DNA of 64,000 nt, taken from Paenibacillus sp. 481 (GTDB taxonomy: Bacteria > Bacillota > Bacilli > Paenibacillales > Paenibacillaceae). Positions 26,023 to 35,321 of this stretch are shown in pieces (within the stretch, counting starts at the first letter, position 1; each line of letters starts with the position of its first letter). The stretch spans positions 4,171,501 to 4,235,500 of the forward strand of contig NZ_CP075175.1 in the NCBI RefSeq assembly GCF_021223605.1, given 5' to 3'. The translations under genes were made by a program, and so were the position numbers. The notes under the pieces are model-generated. The model did no database searches. It had not been told where the DNA came from and saw only the letters and a list, made by a program, of their open reading frames with translations.

Positions 26023-27075
26023 CTATACGAGATGGCTTAAATGAATTTTGGGATCATACGTTGTCAATGCGGTGCTGCTTTTTATGCGTTGAATGAAGTT
26101 TGGATTAGCTAGCAATGGGCGTCCGAAGGCGGCTAAATCAATCGTTCCGTCTGCGATTGCCTCGGAAGCCGCATCGGGGGTTAAATTTCCGACTCCAATA
26201 ATGATTCCGTCCCAATATTTACGTACAACTTGATGTAGAGTCAGCTCGTCGACGAGGATGTGATCAAAATGATTCGTCGATGGGTGGAGCATCGTAAGAC
26301 CAAGTTCTTTAAAAGCCTCGATATATGTAGCAATCGTGTGTTCGGCGTCAGGCCATTTATAAGCGGGCAAATCATCCTTGATTTCTGAAAAGCGGACAAT
26401 CGTTCGTTCAGCCCCAATTTCTGCTACGACGGATACTAGAAGCTCTTTCATGAACGTTAAGCGCTGTGTTAAGCTTCCCCCGTATTTATCCGTTCGTACG
26501 TTTGTGATAGGTGAATTGAATTGATCGATTAAGTAACCATGCGCAGCATGAACCTCGACGCCGTCAAATCCCGCCGTTATGGCATTGCGCGCAGCTTGTG
26601 TAAAGTGATCAATGACTTCCTTGATTTCAGCATGCGACATCTCTTCGGGCCTTTCATAAGGTTTGCGTAAGCGGTGAACGAGTCCATTCGCTGTAAGGCT
26701 AGATGGGGCTTGAGGGGGTAAACCTCCGGTTAATTCGTGATGGGTGAGTCTGCCAACATGCCAGAGCTGCGCGACGATGATTCCACCTTCCTGATGAACC
26801 GCAGCGGTTACTTTTTTCCATGCTTCGATTTGCCCTTGTGTATACAGCCCTGGAACTTGGTAAGTGCCTTTGGCTCTCGGACTCGGATTGATCCCTTCCG
26901 TAATAATCAGGCCAATCCCATCCGCCGCACGTTTACGATAGTATTCGACAACATCAGGACCAACTTCCCCTGAATGGTCGTCTGCAAAGCTGCGTGTCAT
27001 AGGAGCCATCACAACTCGTGAACGAAGTAACCAGCTCCCTACCTTGACTTGCTCAAGCAATCGGTTAGAATCCAT
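26023..27075 (-). CDS. Old yellow enzyme family NADH:flavin oxidoreductase / alkene reductase
   Basis: A 350-residue FMN barrel enzyme that reduces activated C=C bonds (enals, nitro compounds) with NAD(P)H. Visible motifs: VVMAPMTRS near the N-terminus, AQLWHVGRLTH, the active-site HAAHGYLIDQF (His pair that binds the substrate carbonyl) and DLAAFGRPLLANP (FMN phosphate). It resembles NemA/PETN-reductase-like members. GAGGAGAG precedes the ATG. It is divergent from an Lrp-family regulator, which may control it. Confidence 0.92.
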   Translation of the reverse strand: MDSNRLLEQVKVGSWLLRSRVVMAPMTRSFADDHSGEVGPDVVEYYRKRAADGIGLIITEGINPSPRAKGTYQVPGLYTQGQIEAWKKVTAAVHQEGGIIVAQLWHVGRLTHHELTGGLPPQAPSSLTANGLVHRLRKPYERPEEMSHAEIKEVIDHFTQAARNAITAGFDGVEVHAAHGYLIDQFNSPITNVRTDKYGGSLTQRLTFMKELLVSVVAEIGAERTIVRFSEIKDDLPAYKWPDAEHTIATYIEAFKELGLTMLHPSTNHFDHILVDELTLHQVVRKYWDGIIIGVGNLTPDAASEAIADGTIDLAAFGRPLLANPNFIQRIKSSTALTTYDPKIHLSHLV

Positions 27076-27231
27076 TTGTATCTCTCCTCAACGCGTAGTG
27101 AACTTTATGGAGATAATTATATAAAGAACGATAATGTTTTTGACATAGAATATTAAAGTTAAAAGTGTATAATGACTTATAAAACCAATTTAAAATGATT
27201 TATTCGCCTATAAAATATCGGAGTGATTACG

Positions 27232-27666
27232 ATGGATGCCCTAGATAAGAAAATATTGATGATTTTACAAGATCAGGCTAGGATTTCAATGACCGAGCTG
27301 GGAAAAGCAGTTGCGCTCTCGCAACCCGCGGTTACGGAACGAGTTCGGAGGATGGAGGATAAAGGGATTATTGATCACTACCGTACGGTTGTCTCTCCAG
27401 AGCAAGTGAACAAACGAATTCAAGCTTATTTGTTATTTCATACAAAGAGCTGTGAAGATTTCGTTCAGCACTGCCAACATACACCTGATGTTATGGAACT
27501 GCATCGAATAAGCGGTCAATATAACTTTTTGGTGAAAGTGGTCAGTGAATCTTTGCAAACATTAGAAGGGATGATGAATGCGATGGGCAAATATGGGGAT
27601 TCAACGACGCTAATCGTTCTCTCCTCGCCAATCGAACATCGTAACATTGTACCTGATATAGACTAA
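27232..27666 (+). CDS. Lrp/AsnC-family transcriptional regulator
   Basis: A 144-residue regulator with an N-terminal winged HTH (LDKKILMILQDQARISMTELGKA...SQPAVTERVRRME) and a C-terminal RAM ligand-binding domain (about 65-140; HRISGQYNFLVKVVSESL). Start ATG 27232 has GGAG 8 nt upstream; the GTG at 27223 overlaps that site. The 156-bp divergent gap to the old yellow enzyme gene suggests local regulation. Ligand unknown, possibly an amino acid. Confidence 0.88.
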   Translation: MDALDKKILMILQDQARISMTELGKAVALSQPAVTERVRRMEDKGIIDHYRTVVSPEQVNKRIQAYLLFHTKSCEDFVQHCQHTPDVMELHRISGQYNFLVKVVSESLQTLEGMMNAMGKYGDSTTLIVLSSPIEHRNIVPDID

Positions 27667-27683
27667 AGGAGAAAAAATATCAT

Positions 27684-28349
27684 ATGAACTTATTCGTCGT
27701 CGGGGATGTACATGGCTGTCTACATACGTTTAAAGAATTGCTTAACCGGTATTGGAACCCCTATGAGGAGCGGCTTGTTCAACTAGGGGATTTAATCGAC
27801 CGTGGGAACGATACGCCGGGAACGCTGCTGTTGGCTAAGGAACTAAGAAAACAGTATGGCGCAAACGCTGTTTTTCTCAAAGGCAACCATGAGTACGAGT
27901 TTATGCAGCATATTGAGCATGGTCCTAACGAATATTGGCTTCCGCAGTGTGGCTATGACACGCTCAAGCAGCTTAGAACGGCTAACATGGAGCTGGGGGA
28001 GGTAGCAGAATGGATCGGTGAACTTCCGCTCGTCTGGGAGAACGAGCATGTACTAATAAGTCATGCTGGTATTGCAGAGCAGGTAGCGTTCCCCTTCGAT
28101 GAAGGGAACGAGATAGGAGTGCTGTGGAATCGCACTCCGTTGAAACATATTAGTAAACTTCAAATTATCGGTCACACCCCTTGCAAGTCTGGTCGGCCTG
28201 AGTATGTGGAGGCGTCCCATTCGTGGAATATTGATACCGGAGCTTACCGGAAAGTGGCCTTGAGTGCTATTCGAGTCACCGCGCAAGGTGAAGTGCTAGA
28301 GATTGTTCAGCTAGATGTTGATCCGAGAGATGTGAGTGAAGATGCTTAA
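27684..28349 (+). CDS. PPP-family metallophosphoesterase (serine/threonine phosphatase-like)
   Basis: A 221-residue metal-dependent phosphatase with the complete PPP signature: GDVHG, GDLIDRG, GNHE, SHAG and GHT. These bind a two-metal centre (Mn or Fe). The size fits bacterial PrpA/PrpE-like phosphatases or Ap4A hydrolase-like enzymes. AAAGGAG lies upstream of the ATG, 17 bp after the Lrp gene, so the two may share a transcript. Confidence 0.88.
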   Translation: MNLFVVGDVHGCLHTFKELLNRYWNPYEERLVQLGDLIDRGNDTPGTLLLAKELRKQYGANAVFLKGNHEYEFMQHIEHGPNEYWLPQCGYDTLKQLRTANMELGEVAEWIGELPLVWENEHVLISHAGIAEQVAFPFDEGNEIGVLWNRTPLKHISKLQIIGHTPCKSGRPEYVEASHSWNIDTGAYRKVALSAIRVTAQGEVLEIVQLDVDPRDVSEDA

Positions 28350-28359
28350 GATCAAATAT

Positions 28360-29247
28360 CTAGCACGTCAATGAACGATACATTTTTTCCGTGTACTTGG
28401 TTATGGCTTCATCGTATGCGGGATATGGATATCCGAGGCTTTCTGCCACAGCTGTAGCGTATTTTCTAAATAAGTCATAACAAGTCAATAATGCCTGCCA
28501 CATGTTCGGGTAGCTATGTTCAGCGTAAGTGGATAGAAATTGCTCCCAATCTTCATTTGGTAGGTACCGATTAATAAATTTATAGTTCTTCCCTACACTA
28601 AAGGTATACCCTTGCTCTGCGCCAATTTGCCAAGCCATCATTCGCAACAAATTCGGTCGAGCAATTTCGTTTAAATGGTCAATCGCGAACAAGATTTCTT
28701 GTCTTACTAATCCTTTTACGACGTAAGTGGACACCATCCAGAATTCATTACAACAGTCATCAAACTCTCTTGCTGTTGGCTTCTTTATCCAATATTGCCG
28801 GTCGTCTGCGTGCACCTTATGTTGGATACGATCGTCCTTATCTAGCAAGACTTCAACTAAACCGTCGCTATTTGTGAAATAATCCTCGACCTCGTTCATT
28901 GGAATAAGGGTCAGGTCTAATTTATTTCCATCTTCAAAAAGAATAATATAGGAAAACCAATTCCCTAATTCTGACGGGAACAGCTCCATATCTTCGGGTT
29001 TTTGCATCATGATACGACTCCCGAACGTATGGAGCCATTGATCATTTTCCTTGAAAGAATCCATATCTGTCACAAAATAAGAAATATCATAATCTTGAAA
29101 TAGATCAGGGGTAATATTTTTGTTCGTCCGAGACCCTTCCAAAGTGACCAAGCGAACTCTATGATCATTCCTCGCAACGTCGATAAGCATATTCATCATT
29201 TCTTGTTCACTTCTCAATGTAGTAGCCTCCATTCTTTCGTTCCTCAT
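28360..29247 (-). CDS. ANT(6)/AadK-like aminoglycoside 6-adenylyltransferase
   Basis: A 295-residue nucleotidyltransferase-fold protein, close to the usual 285-300 of ANT(6). The active-site motif is LEGSRTNKN followed by FQDYDISYFV (paired Asp metal ligands), and KLDLTLIP carries the third acidic residue. Such enzymes adenylylate streptomycin at position 6; chromosomal AadK-like members often give low-level resistance. Two starts are possible: ATG 29247 (AAAGGG 4 nt upstream) or 29232 (AGGA 9 nt upstream). It is convergent with the phosphatase gene. Resistance is inferred from family only. Confidence 0.85.
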   Translation of the reverse strand: MRNERMEATTLRSEQEMMNMLIDVARNDHRVRLVTLEGSRTNKNITPDLFQDYDISYFVTDMDSFKENDQWLHTFGSRIMMQKPEDMELFPSELGNWFSYIILFEDGNKLDLTLIPMNEVEDYFTNSDGLVEVLLDKDDRIQHKVHADDRQYWIKKPTAREFDDCCNEFWMVSTYVVKGLVRQEILFAIDHLNEIARPNLLRMMAWQIGAEQGYTFSVGKNYKFINRYLPNEDWEQFLSTYAEHSYPNMWQALLTCYDLFRKYATAVAESLGYPYPAYDEAITKYTEKMYRSLTC

Positions 29248-29377
29248 TGTACCCTTTAGTATTGAGTGGGTTCACCGACATGAGGGATGAGATAACGTGC
29301 CTATTTTTCTTATTCGCTGTGGTGTGTTCATACTCCTTGCTGTCGGAATGTCATCAAGGTGATGCACATGGTGATGA

Positions 29378-29758
29378 ACACGACATACGAGTCAGATTAT
29401 TGCAATCATGAAAGAGACAGGTATTCGACGTTATATTGGGGTTAAGGGTGCTTCTCTTGACATCAAAGGTGACCGAAAATCGATGGCCAATCGAATGGGG
29501 GCAGTGATGTTCCGGCTACTATTCGCGTCTATGATGGAAGATAAGCGTAGGGAGTTTCAAATTTTAAATGATAGCGATATTGATTGGACAATGATTCGAC
29601 TTCCATTTGTAGTGGAAGGGAAATTGACAGGGCGAACTAAAGTTGATGAGTGCAATATGCCAGGCTTGAAGATGCGCAATGCTGATATCGCGCAGTTTCT
29701 AGTCACACAAATTAATGATACTACATTGATTCGTAAGAGCCCGTTTATTTGTAATTGA
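29378..29758 (+). pseudogene. Truncated NAD(P)-binding (NmrA/SDR-like) oxidoreductase, C-terminal remnant
   Basis: From 29408 a 116-codon frame matches the second half of an atypical SDR: GIRRYIGVKGASL, then DWTMIRLPFVVEG and MRNADIAQFLVTQI. The N-terminal Rossmann half with the NAD(P)-binding glycines is missing. The frame can be followed back (TSQIIAIMKETG) to a TGA near 29375, with no ribosome binding site at the ATG. A short active protein is unlikely. Confidence 0.65.
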
Positions 29759-29786
29759 TTGATCATTAAATGAAATATGATTTACA

Positions 29787-29822
29787 TAAAAAACCCTGCT
29801 GGGATCAAGCACCAGCAGGGTT
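29787..29822 (-). terminator. Rho-independent terminator of MacAB-like operon
   Basis: A perfect 11-bp stem (AACCCTGCTGG with CCAGCAGGGTT), followed on the minus strand by T residues. Confidence 0.88.
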
Positions 29823-29862
29823 AGGTCTACACGAAGACTAAGATAACAAATAAGTTCCAATC

Positions 29863-30954
29863 CTATTGCAACACGACCGTGTCGCCATCTTTTAAGCCTT
29901 CCAACACTTCCACCTTTTCAGGCGTCTCTAGGCCGACTTTGATGTTGCGACGCTCGTAGTTGCCTTTGCTTTTTTCCAGCATCACATATTGCTGGTCCTT
30001 CTCGCGCATCACCGCAACCGTCGGAACGACGATAGCGTTCTCTTTGCTCGCCGTTTCGATCTTGCCTGTTAAACTAAGGCCTGCGATCAGCTTATCGTTC
30101 GGCTCCAAGCCGATAATGACTTCGAACTGTGCGGCTTGGTTCGTGTTCGTGTTTTGCTGCTCTGTACTTGTTGCCTTCGCGAACTTGGACACTTTAACGA
30201 CTTTGCCCTTCAGCTTCAAGTTTTTCAGCGCGTTCATTTTTACTTCAACAGCCATGCCTGGCTTAATGTTGAATATGTCTTGCTCGCCAACCAGTGTAAC
30301 GAGTTGAAGCTTGTTCAGGTCAACAATTTTACCGATACGCTCATTGTTTTTCAGCTCTTGTGGGAGCTTTTTCGGATCATCGAACAAGAAGATACCGCTA
30401 ACCGGAGCGCCGTATTGAGCTTCGCCAATTTTTTCACGCTTTTGCGCGATTTCTTTTTGCTGAATGCCCATTGTCACGCTGTTAAGCTCTTGCTGCAAAC
30501 GGGAAGATTCCCGTTCTACGTATTTCTTTTTCAACTCTTCCTCAACCATCGGTGTGGTGGATGATTCACTATCCACGTTGCGTCTGAACTCTGCTAACTG
30601 ATTTTCGAGCTTTTGCTTTTGAATATTTGCTTCCGTCTGCTCAATTTCGTTTTGCAGTGTTGTCGGGTCAAGGCGGAACAACATTTCGCCTTTCTTAACT
30701 TGCTGCGCGTCTTTCACACCCCATTGCTTCACTTCTGCGCCAAAAGGGGAGTAAATAAAGGTTTCGTTCTCGTACGAAGATTTACCTTTGACCTCAATCG
30801 TTTGCACGAGCGCTTCCTTCGTTACTTGGAACTTCATCGTTCCTGTATCATCGGTCACCACGCCTGTTTGTGCTGGGTTTGAGAAGTTGTACAAACCGTA
30901 GCTAAAGCCAACGACGACGAGTAAAATAACGATCCATTTTATCTTTTTTTTCAT
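29863..30954 (-). CDS. Efflux periplasmic-adaptor-like protein (HlyD/MacA family)
   Basis: A 363-residue membrane-fusion-type protein with one N-terminal anchor helix (about 5-22), a barrel/lipoyl segment (YSPFGAEVKQWGV...QVKKGEMLFRLD), a coiled-coil hairpin (about 85-170) and beta-rich C-terminal domains ending EVLEGLKDGDTVVLQ. Such adaptors work with MacB-like transporters to export peptides or drugs in Firmicutes. The start at 30954 gives a proper basic-hydrophobic N-terminus; GGGAGG is 12 nt away. It is last in the ATPase-permease-adaptor operon. Confidence 0.88.
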   Translation of the reverse strand: MKKKIKWIVILLVVVGFSYGLYNFSNPAQTGVVTDDTGTMKFQVTKEALVQTIEVKGKSSYENETFIYSPFGAEVKQWGVKDAQQVKKGEMLFRLDPTTLQNEIEQTEANIQKQKLENQLAEFRRNVDSESSTTPMVEEELKKKYVERESSRLQQELNSVTMGIQQKEIAQKREKIGEAQYGAPVSGIFLFDDPKKLPQELKNNERIGKIVDLNKLQLVTLVGEQDIFNIKPGMAVEVKMNALKNLKLKGKVVKVSKFAKATSTEQQNTNTNQAAQFEVIIGLEPNDKLIAGLSLTGKIETASKENAIVVPTVAVMREKDQQYVMLEKSKGNYERRNIKVGLETPEKVEVLEGLKDGDTVVLQ

Positions 30955-31031
30955 ATGTATGTCGGACCTCCCTGAATTTGCAGTGCATCGCACGAAATCA
31001 CATTTACATGTAATCGCATGAAGTCGCTCTA

Positions 31032-32405
31032 TTAGTCGCGTTTAATTGCGGTCAAAGCATCGGTGCGCGAAGCGCTAAGTGCCGGATAAATACCGGAGAT
31101 GACACCTGTAAAAATCGCAAATGCGATCCCGATTGGTACGTAAGACGGTGTTATGAAAATAATACCCTCTCCTGAACCATCAGGAGTAAGCGCATTCGTT
31201 ACGCCGTTAATCGCCCAGACGATCCAATACGAGAACATCACACCGATTAGGCCGCCAATAAAGCCTAATAGCGCCGCTTCAATAATGAACATGTTGCGGA
31301 TTTGGCGCAGGTTGGCGCCAAGCACCTTCATAATCCCGATTTGACGGCGGCGTTGGTACGTCGACATCGTCATCGCAACCACAATCGAAATCGAGGCAAT
31401 AATTAAGATAAACACGCCCACACCGAGCGCAATCGTACGGACAATGGAAAACGTGCTTTCCAACTGCTTTTTGTACTCCAAATTCGTCTTCGTGGTCAAC
31501 TTAAGCTTCTTAATTTGCTTTTCAACTTCTTTAATGTTTGCCTGATCATCCACTTTAACGATGACTTGGTTGAATACGCGGCTGTCTGTTTGCTCTGTGT
31601 TAGGTTGCATTTTTAACTGCTCGCTAAGCATGCGGGCTGTATCTAAAGAGACGAATATTTGTTTGTCAAACCTGAGCGTTTCTTCGCTTCGGCCTTTAGG
31701 CTTCTTCAATACCGAAGCTACCCGCAGTGGTATGCTCGTATATTCTTTGCCCTCATCCGTAACGCGATGTAAGCGCACTTGACGCTGGTACATCTTGGTT
31801 GTCGTGAGTTCTAGCGTCTTCAATTGCTCAGTGAGCGCTTGATTAAACGGATTTTCGTTAAGTCGTTTATACAACTTATTTAATGCTTCCTGGTCCGTAA
31901 TTCCAAGTGTAGCCCCATAGTTCAGCACAGCGGTATCGAGCAGCTCAGAAGGTGAGCCTTGGCCAAACTGATGGTCAAAATGACGCAATGAGTTCAGATC
32001 GGTACCGATTACATTGACGTACGTAGAACGATCATCGTTCGTCTTCATCTCTAGTTGTCCTAGTTGCTGAAAGGCGGCAACCGCTTTGACGTGCGGAATA
32101 CTTTTAATGACTTCCAGCTTCTGCTGGGTAAGCTTGCCACGCTCTTTCGCTTCGTCATTACTAGCAGCTGCGCCCCGGGCGTTACCGCTGCCAGTGGGAG
32201 CTTCCCCTGGTGTAACCGTAATTTCATCCATTTTCAAAAAGGAGTTCATCTGTTTCTCGGCATAAATTTGCGCCGATTGTCCTAAGCTCATCGCGACAAT
32301 AATGGCCGAACAGCCAATGGAAATCCCCGCAGCACATAAAGCGGTTACGACTTTGCGTCGTCTAAGTTGATCCCAAGAAAGCCGCATGTAGTCACTAATT
32401 CTCAT
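31032..32405 (-). CDS. MacB/FtsX-like ABC transporter permease
   Basis: A 457-residue permease with an N-terminal membrane helix, a large extracytoplasmic (MacB_PCD) domain (about 45-310) and three C-terminal helices of the FtsX domain (about 325-450; QIGIMKVLGANLRQIRNMF). It overlaps the ATPase gene by 4 bp and is followed by the adaptor gene, giving the usual MacAB-like set. Substrate is not evident; peptides, drugs or lipoproteins are possible. Confidence 0.88.
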   Translation of the reverse strand: MRISDYMRLSWDQLRRRKVVTALCAAGISIGCSAIIVAMSLGQSAQIYAEKQMNSFLKMDEITVTPGEAPTGSGNARGAAASNDEAKERGKLTQQKLEVIKSIPHVKAVAAFQQLGQLEMKTNDDRSTYVNVIGTDLNSLRHFDHQFGQGSPSELLDTAVLNYGATLGITDQEALNKLYKRLNENPFNQALTEQLKTLELTTTKMYQRQVRLHRVTDEGKEYTSIPLRVASVLKKPKGRSEETLRFDKQIFVSLDTARMLSEQLKMQPNTEQTDSRVFNQVIVKVDDQANIKEVEKQIKKLKLTTKTNLEYKKQLESTFSIVRTIALGVGVFILIIASISIVVAMTMSTYQRRRQIGIMKVLGANLRQIRNMFIIEAALLGFIGGLIGVMFSYWIVWAINGVTNALTPDGSGEGIIFITPSYVPIGIAFAIFTGVISGIYPALSASRTDALTAIKRD

Positions 32406-33151
32406 GAAGTGCTCCCTCCTGCACTCGCGGCTGCTTCTTTTTCGAGCTGTACAGCTTGTGCGGGTGTTGCGACGTTAGGTGCAGCATCCTCGACTAAGCT
32501 ACCGTCACGCAGCGTAATAATACGCTGAGTCTGGTCCGCGACCTCACGCTCATGGGTAACGATAATAAATGTCGTGCTAACGCTGCTGTTTAAATTTTTC
32601 AAAATCGCAATAATCTCTTCCTCGGTGCGGGTATCCAAGTTACCTGTAGGCTCATCCGCAAAAATAACCGAGGGCTCGGTAATAAGCGAGCGTGCAATAC
32701 TGACGCGCTGCTGCTGTCCACCTGATAGCTGTGATGGGAAAAGTTCTGCCTTGTCAGGAATGCCGACTTGTTCAAGTAGCTTGAGCGCTTTCTTCTTACG
32801 CTCACTCGGTTTCGTTCCTTGGAAGACGAGCGGGAGCTCGACATTTTCCCGTACGGTCAAGTTCGCAATCAATTCATACGCTTGAAAAATAAAGCCGATA
32901 TGCGTGCGGCGAAACTCTGCCAACTGATTTTCATTCATTTTTACGATATTATGGTCCGCAATATAAATACTGCCTTCTGTTGGCTTCATTAATCCAGCCA
33001 TTAAGTTAAGTAGGGTAGACTTACCAGAACCGGAGCTACCTAATAGAGCAACCATCTCGCCACGTGTTACCGTAAAATCTATCGAGTGCAGGACTTGTGT
33101 CGATTCCGGGCCGTTTTGAAATGAATGAGATAAACCTTCAACACGTAACAT
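32402..33151 (-). CDS. MacB/LolD-like ABC transporter ATP-binding protein
   Basis: A 249-residue ATPase with Walker A GSSGSGKST, signature LSGGQQQRVSIAR, Walker B VIFADEPTGNLD and switch His in VTHE. The Ala-rich C-terminal tail is atypical but short. AAAGGAGGAG precedes the ATG. First gene of the exporter operon. Confidence 0.92.
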   Translation of the reverse strand: MLRVEGLSHSFQNGPESTQVLHSIDFTVTRGEMVALLGSSGSGKSTLLNLMAGLMKPTEGSIYIADHNIVKMNENQLAEFRRTHIGFIFQAYELIANLTVRENVELPLVFQGTKPSERKKKALKLLEQVGIPDKAELFPSQLSGGQQQRVSIARSLITEPSVIFADEPTGNLDTRTEEEIIAILKNLNSSVSTTFIIVTHEREVADQTQRIITLRDGSLVEDAAPNVATPAQAVQLEKEAAASAGGSTS

Positions 33152-33435
33152 TCGGCTCCTCCTTTCTCTCGTTGCAAATATGTACTCTAATAAATATAAC
33201 GGAATATCATACGATTGTGTGAGAACAAAGTTTCTAATGATTAAAAAAGTGACAATATTGTAAGCATCATTACAGTAAACTGTTCCAAATTATGTTGATA
33301 TATAACTTTTTTACGTAAAAATAAGACGGCGAAGCAGCGCATAAACCCTTCACTGTAATAAAGTTAGAAAACAGGTTGTGAACATGGTATGCTTGTTAAG
33401 GATACAAAGAGAGTCGGGAATGAAAGGATGACATC

Positions 33436-35319
33436 ATGAAGAAGTTGCCGACATTGTTTCTTGAGGCGATGCAGTCTCGTCTAGAGGATCAATTTGATGC
33501 CTTCTTGGCAAGTTATGAATATACGCCCTATGCGGGCTTGAGAGTTAATACATTGAAGTGGAGCGTAGATGAGTTCCAAGCGCGGTCGCCGTTTGAGCTG
33601 CGGCCGATCCCTTGGACGACGGACGGCTTCTATGTGGAGGCCGATGTGCGTCCTGGCAAGCATCCGTATTATCATGCGGGCTGCTACTATATTCAGGAGC
33701 CGAGTGCGATGGCCCCGGTGGAACTGCTTGATGTGCAGCCCAATGACCGCGTGCTCGACCTATGTGCGGCACCAGGCGGCAAGTCGGTGCAGATTGCGGC
33801 CCGCTTAGGGAAGCGCGGGGTGCTAGTGACGAACGACCTTCATCCCGATCGGACGAAGGCGCTCGTCAAAAATATGGAGCTGTACGGTGTGCGTAACGCC
33901 GTTGTGCTTAATGAGCGTCCGGAGCGGATTGCGGAGGCGTTTCCGCAGTTTTTTGACAAGGTGCTCGTAGATGCGCCTTGCTCAGGGGAAGGCATGTTCC
34001 GCAAAGACCCGGATATGGTCAAGTCATGGGAACGTGAGCCTGTGTTGACGTATGCCGCGATGCAGGCTGATATTTTGCGGAGCGCAGGGGCGATGGTGGC
34101 GCCAGGCGGGCGACTTGTCTATTCGACGTGTACGTTTGCGCCGGAGGAGAACGAGGTGTCGATTGCTCGCTTCCTCACCGAGCATCCGGAGTTTCGGGTC
34201 GTGCCGATGGAAGCACGGCACGGCTTTGCACACGGCCGCCCAGATTGGGCGAGCGCTACCGCTGCGGAACACGGTTTTGCTGTGTCAGCGGAAGCGGTAG
34301 CTGCGACGGCAGGCACACTGCGCTTGTGGCCGCATTTGCTTGAGGGCGAAGGGCATTATGTGGCTGTGCTGGAGCGGGCTGGTGTTGCTAATGTAGCTGA
34401 TGCTACTAATGTAGCTCATGTTGCACGTGTTGCTGACGGCGTTGACGTGGCTGACGGAACTCATGGTACTGATGGTGCTTACGGAACTCATGGTACTGGT
34501 AGTACTGATGGTACTGATGATACTGCTCGTACTCATGGCACTGACGGCACTGACGGAATTGACGGTGCTAAGTATCGCGATACGATGGGGGCTCATCATG
34601 AAGCGCTCCGTAGCTCGCCTAAACGAGCTAGTGAACGTGAAGCAGAAGGCCAGCGACTACGCAAAAAGGGCTTTAAAGGCACGGACAAGGATAGGGGCAG
34701 CGGTAACCGCAACAGTAACAGTAACAGTAACAGTAACAGCAATGGCTACAGCAATGCTAACGGTGGCAAAAAAGGCGGCAATAATAGCCCTAAACGAAAT
34801 GGCGCTGGCTCTGCTCGTGCTAGTTCCAGCAATGGGAACACGTCGCTGCCTCCTAAGAAGGGACTAGTCGCGCCAATTGGGGAGCAGCTTGACATATATG
34901 CGCAATTTTGTCGTGAGCATTTCGTTGCTGCTCCTGCTCAACTTAATGCAGCGATCGGGCCATACGTATATGACTGCCCGTTGCCGTTAACGATGCTACA
35001 AGGTCTAAGGGTAGCACGTCCAGGCTTGTTCCTCGGCACATGCAAAGGGGAACGCTTTGAGCCCGCACATGCCTTAGCGCTTGCCATCACAGCAGAGGAA
35101 GCGGCGCGAGTGCTTCCTTACTCGCTAGATGCCGACGAGATTAAGCGTTATTTGCGGGGCGAAACATTAACCCCTAACGAAGAACAATTGCAGTTGCAAG
35201 CAGGTACTTCCGCTAAAGGCTACGTACTTGTGACGGTTGATGGTCTTCCGTTAGGATTTGCCAAATGGGCCGGAGGCATATTGAAGAACGAATACCCTGC
35301 GGCATGGAGGTGGACATAA
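33436..35319 (+). CDS. RsmF-like 16S rRNA (cytosine-C5)-methyltransferase, copy 1, with low-complexity linker
   Basis: A 627-residue RsmB/NOP2-family RNA m5C methyltransferase. The core (about 1-310) shows LDLCAAPGGKS (SAM site), VDAPCSGEGMFRKD and VYSTCTF; the two Cys residues are the catalytic pair. A C-terminal RsmF_B/PUA-like region (about 480-627) ends GLPLGFAKWAGGILKNEYP. Between them lies an unusually long linker of GTD/GTHG repeats (about 315-375), then a basic Asn/Ser-repeat tract (about 415-470). Typical homologues lack most of this, so copy 1 is about 100 residues longer than the paralogue at 38324-39907. Start ATG 33436 with AAAGGA. Confidence 0.88.
   Translation: MKKLPTLFLEAMQSRLEDQFDAFLASYEYTPYAGLRVNTLKWSVDEFQARSPFELRPIPWTTDGFYVEADVRPGKHPYYHAGCYYIQEPSAMAPVELLDVQPNDRVLDLCAAPGGKSVQIAARLGKRGVLVTNDLHPDRTKALVKNMELYGVRNAVVLNERPERIAEAFPQFFDKVLVDAPCSGEGMFRKDPDMVKSWEREPVLTYAAMQADILRSAGAMVAPGGRLVYSTCTFAPEENEVSIARFLTEHPEFRVVPMEARHGFAHGRPDWASATAAEHGFAVSAEAVAATAGTLRLWPHLLEGEGHYVAVLERAGVANVADATNVAHVARVADGVDVADGTHGTDGAYGTHGTGSTDGTDDTARTHGTDGTDGIDGAKYRDTMGAHHEALRSSPKRASEREAEGQRLRKKGFKGTDKDRGSGNRNSNSNSNSNSNGYSNANGGKKGGNNSPKRNGAGSARASSSNGNTSLPPKKGLVAPIGEQLDIYAQFCREHFVAAPAQLNAAIGPYVYDCPLPLTMLQGLRVARPGLFLGTCKGERFEPAHALALAITAEEAARVLPYSLDADEIKRYLRGETLTPNEEQLQLQAGTSAKGYVLVTVDGLPLGFAKWAGGILKNEYPAAWRWT
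34435..34568. repeat. In-frame low-complexity GTD/GTHG repeat inside RsmF-like copy 1
   Basis: Imperfect GGTACTGAT/GGCACTGAC 9-bp units (Gly-Thr-Asp, with Gly-Thr-His variants) run through the linker of the gene. The frame is kept throughout. Further on (about 34710-34740) an AGTAACAGT array encodes alternating Asn-Ser. Confidence 0.8.
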
Positions 35320-35321
35320 GC

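Noticed and set aside
29408-29758. A complete 116-residue oxidoreductase
   Set aside because: It lacks the NAD(P)-binding half and a ribosome binding site and has an upstream in-frame stop, so it was called a remnant instead.
34285-34599. Ser/Thr/Ile-rich frames opposite the RsmF-like linker
   Set aside because: They arise from the Gly-Thr-Asp coding repeat read on the other strand or frame.
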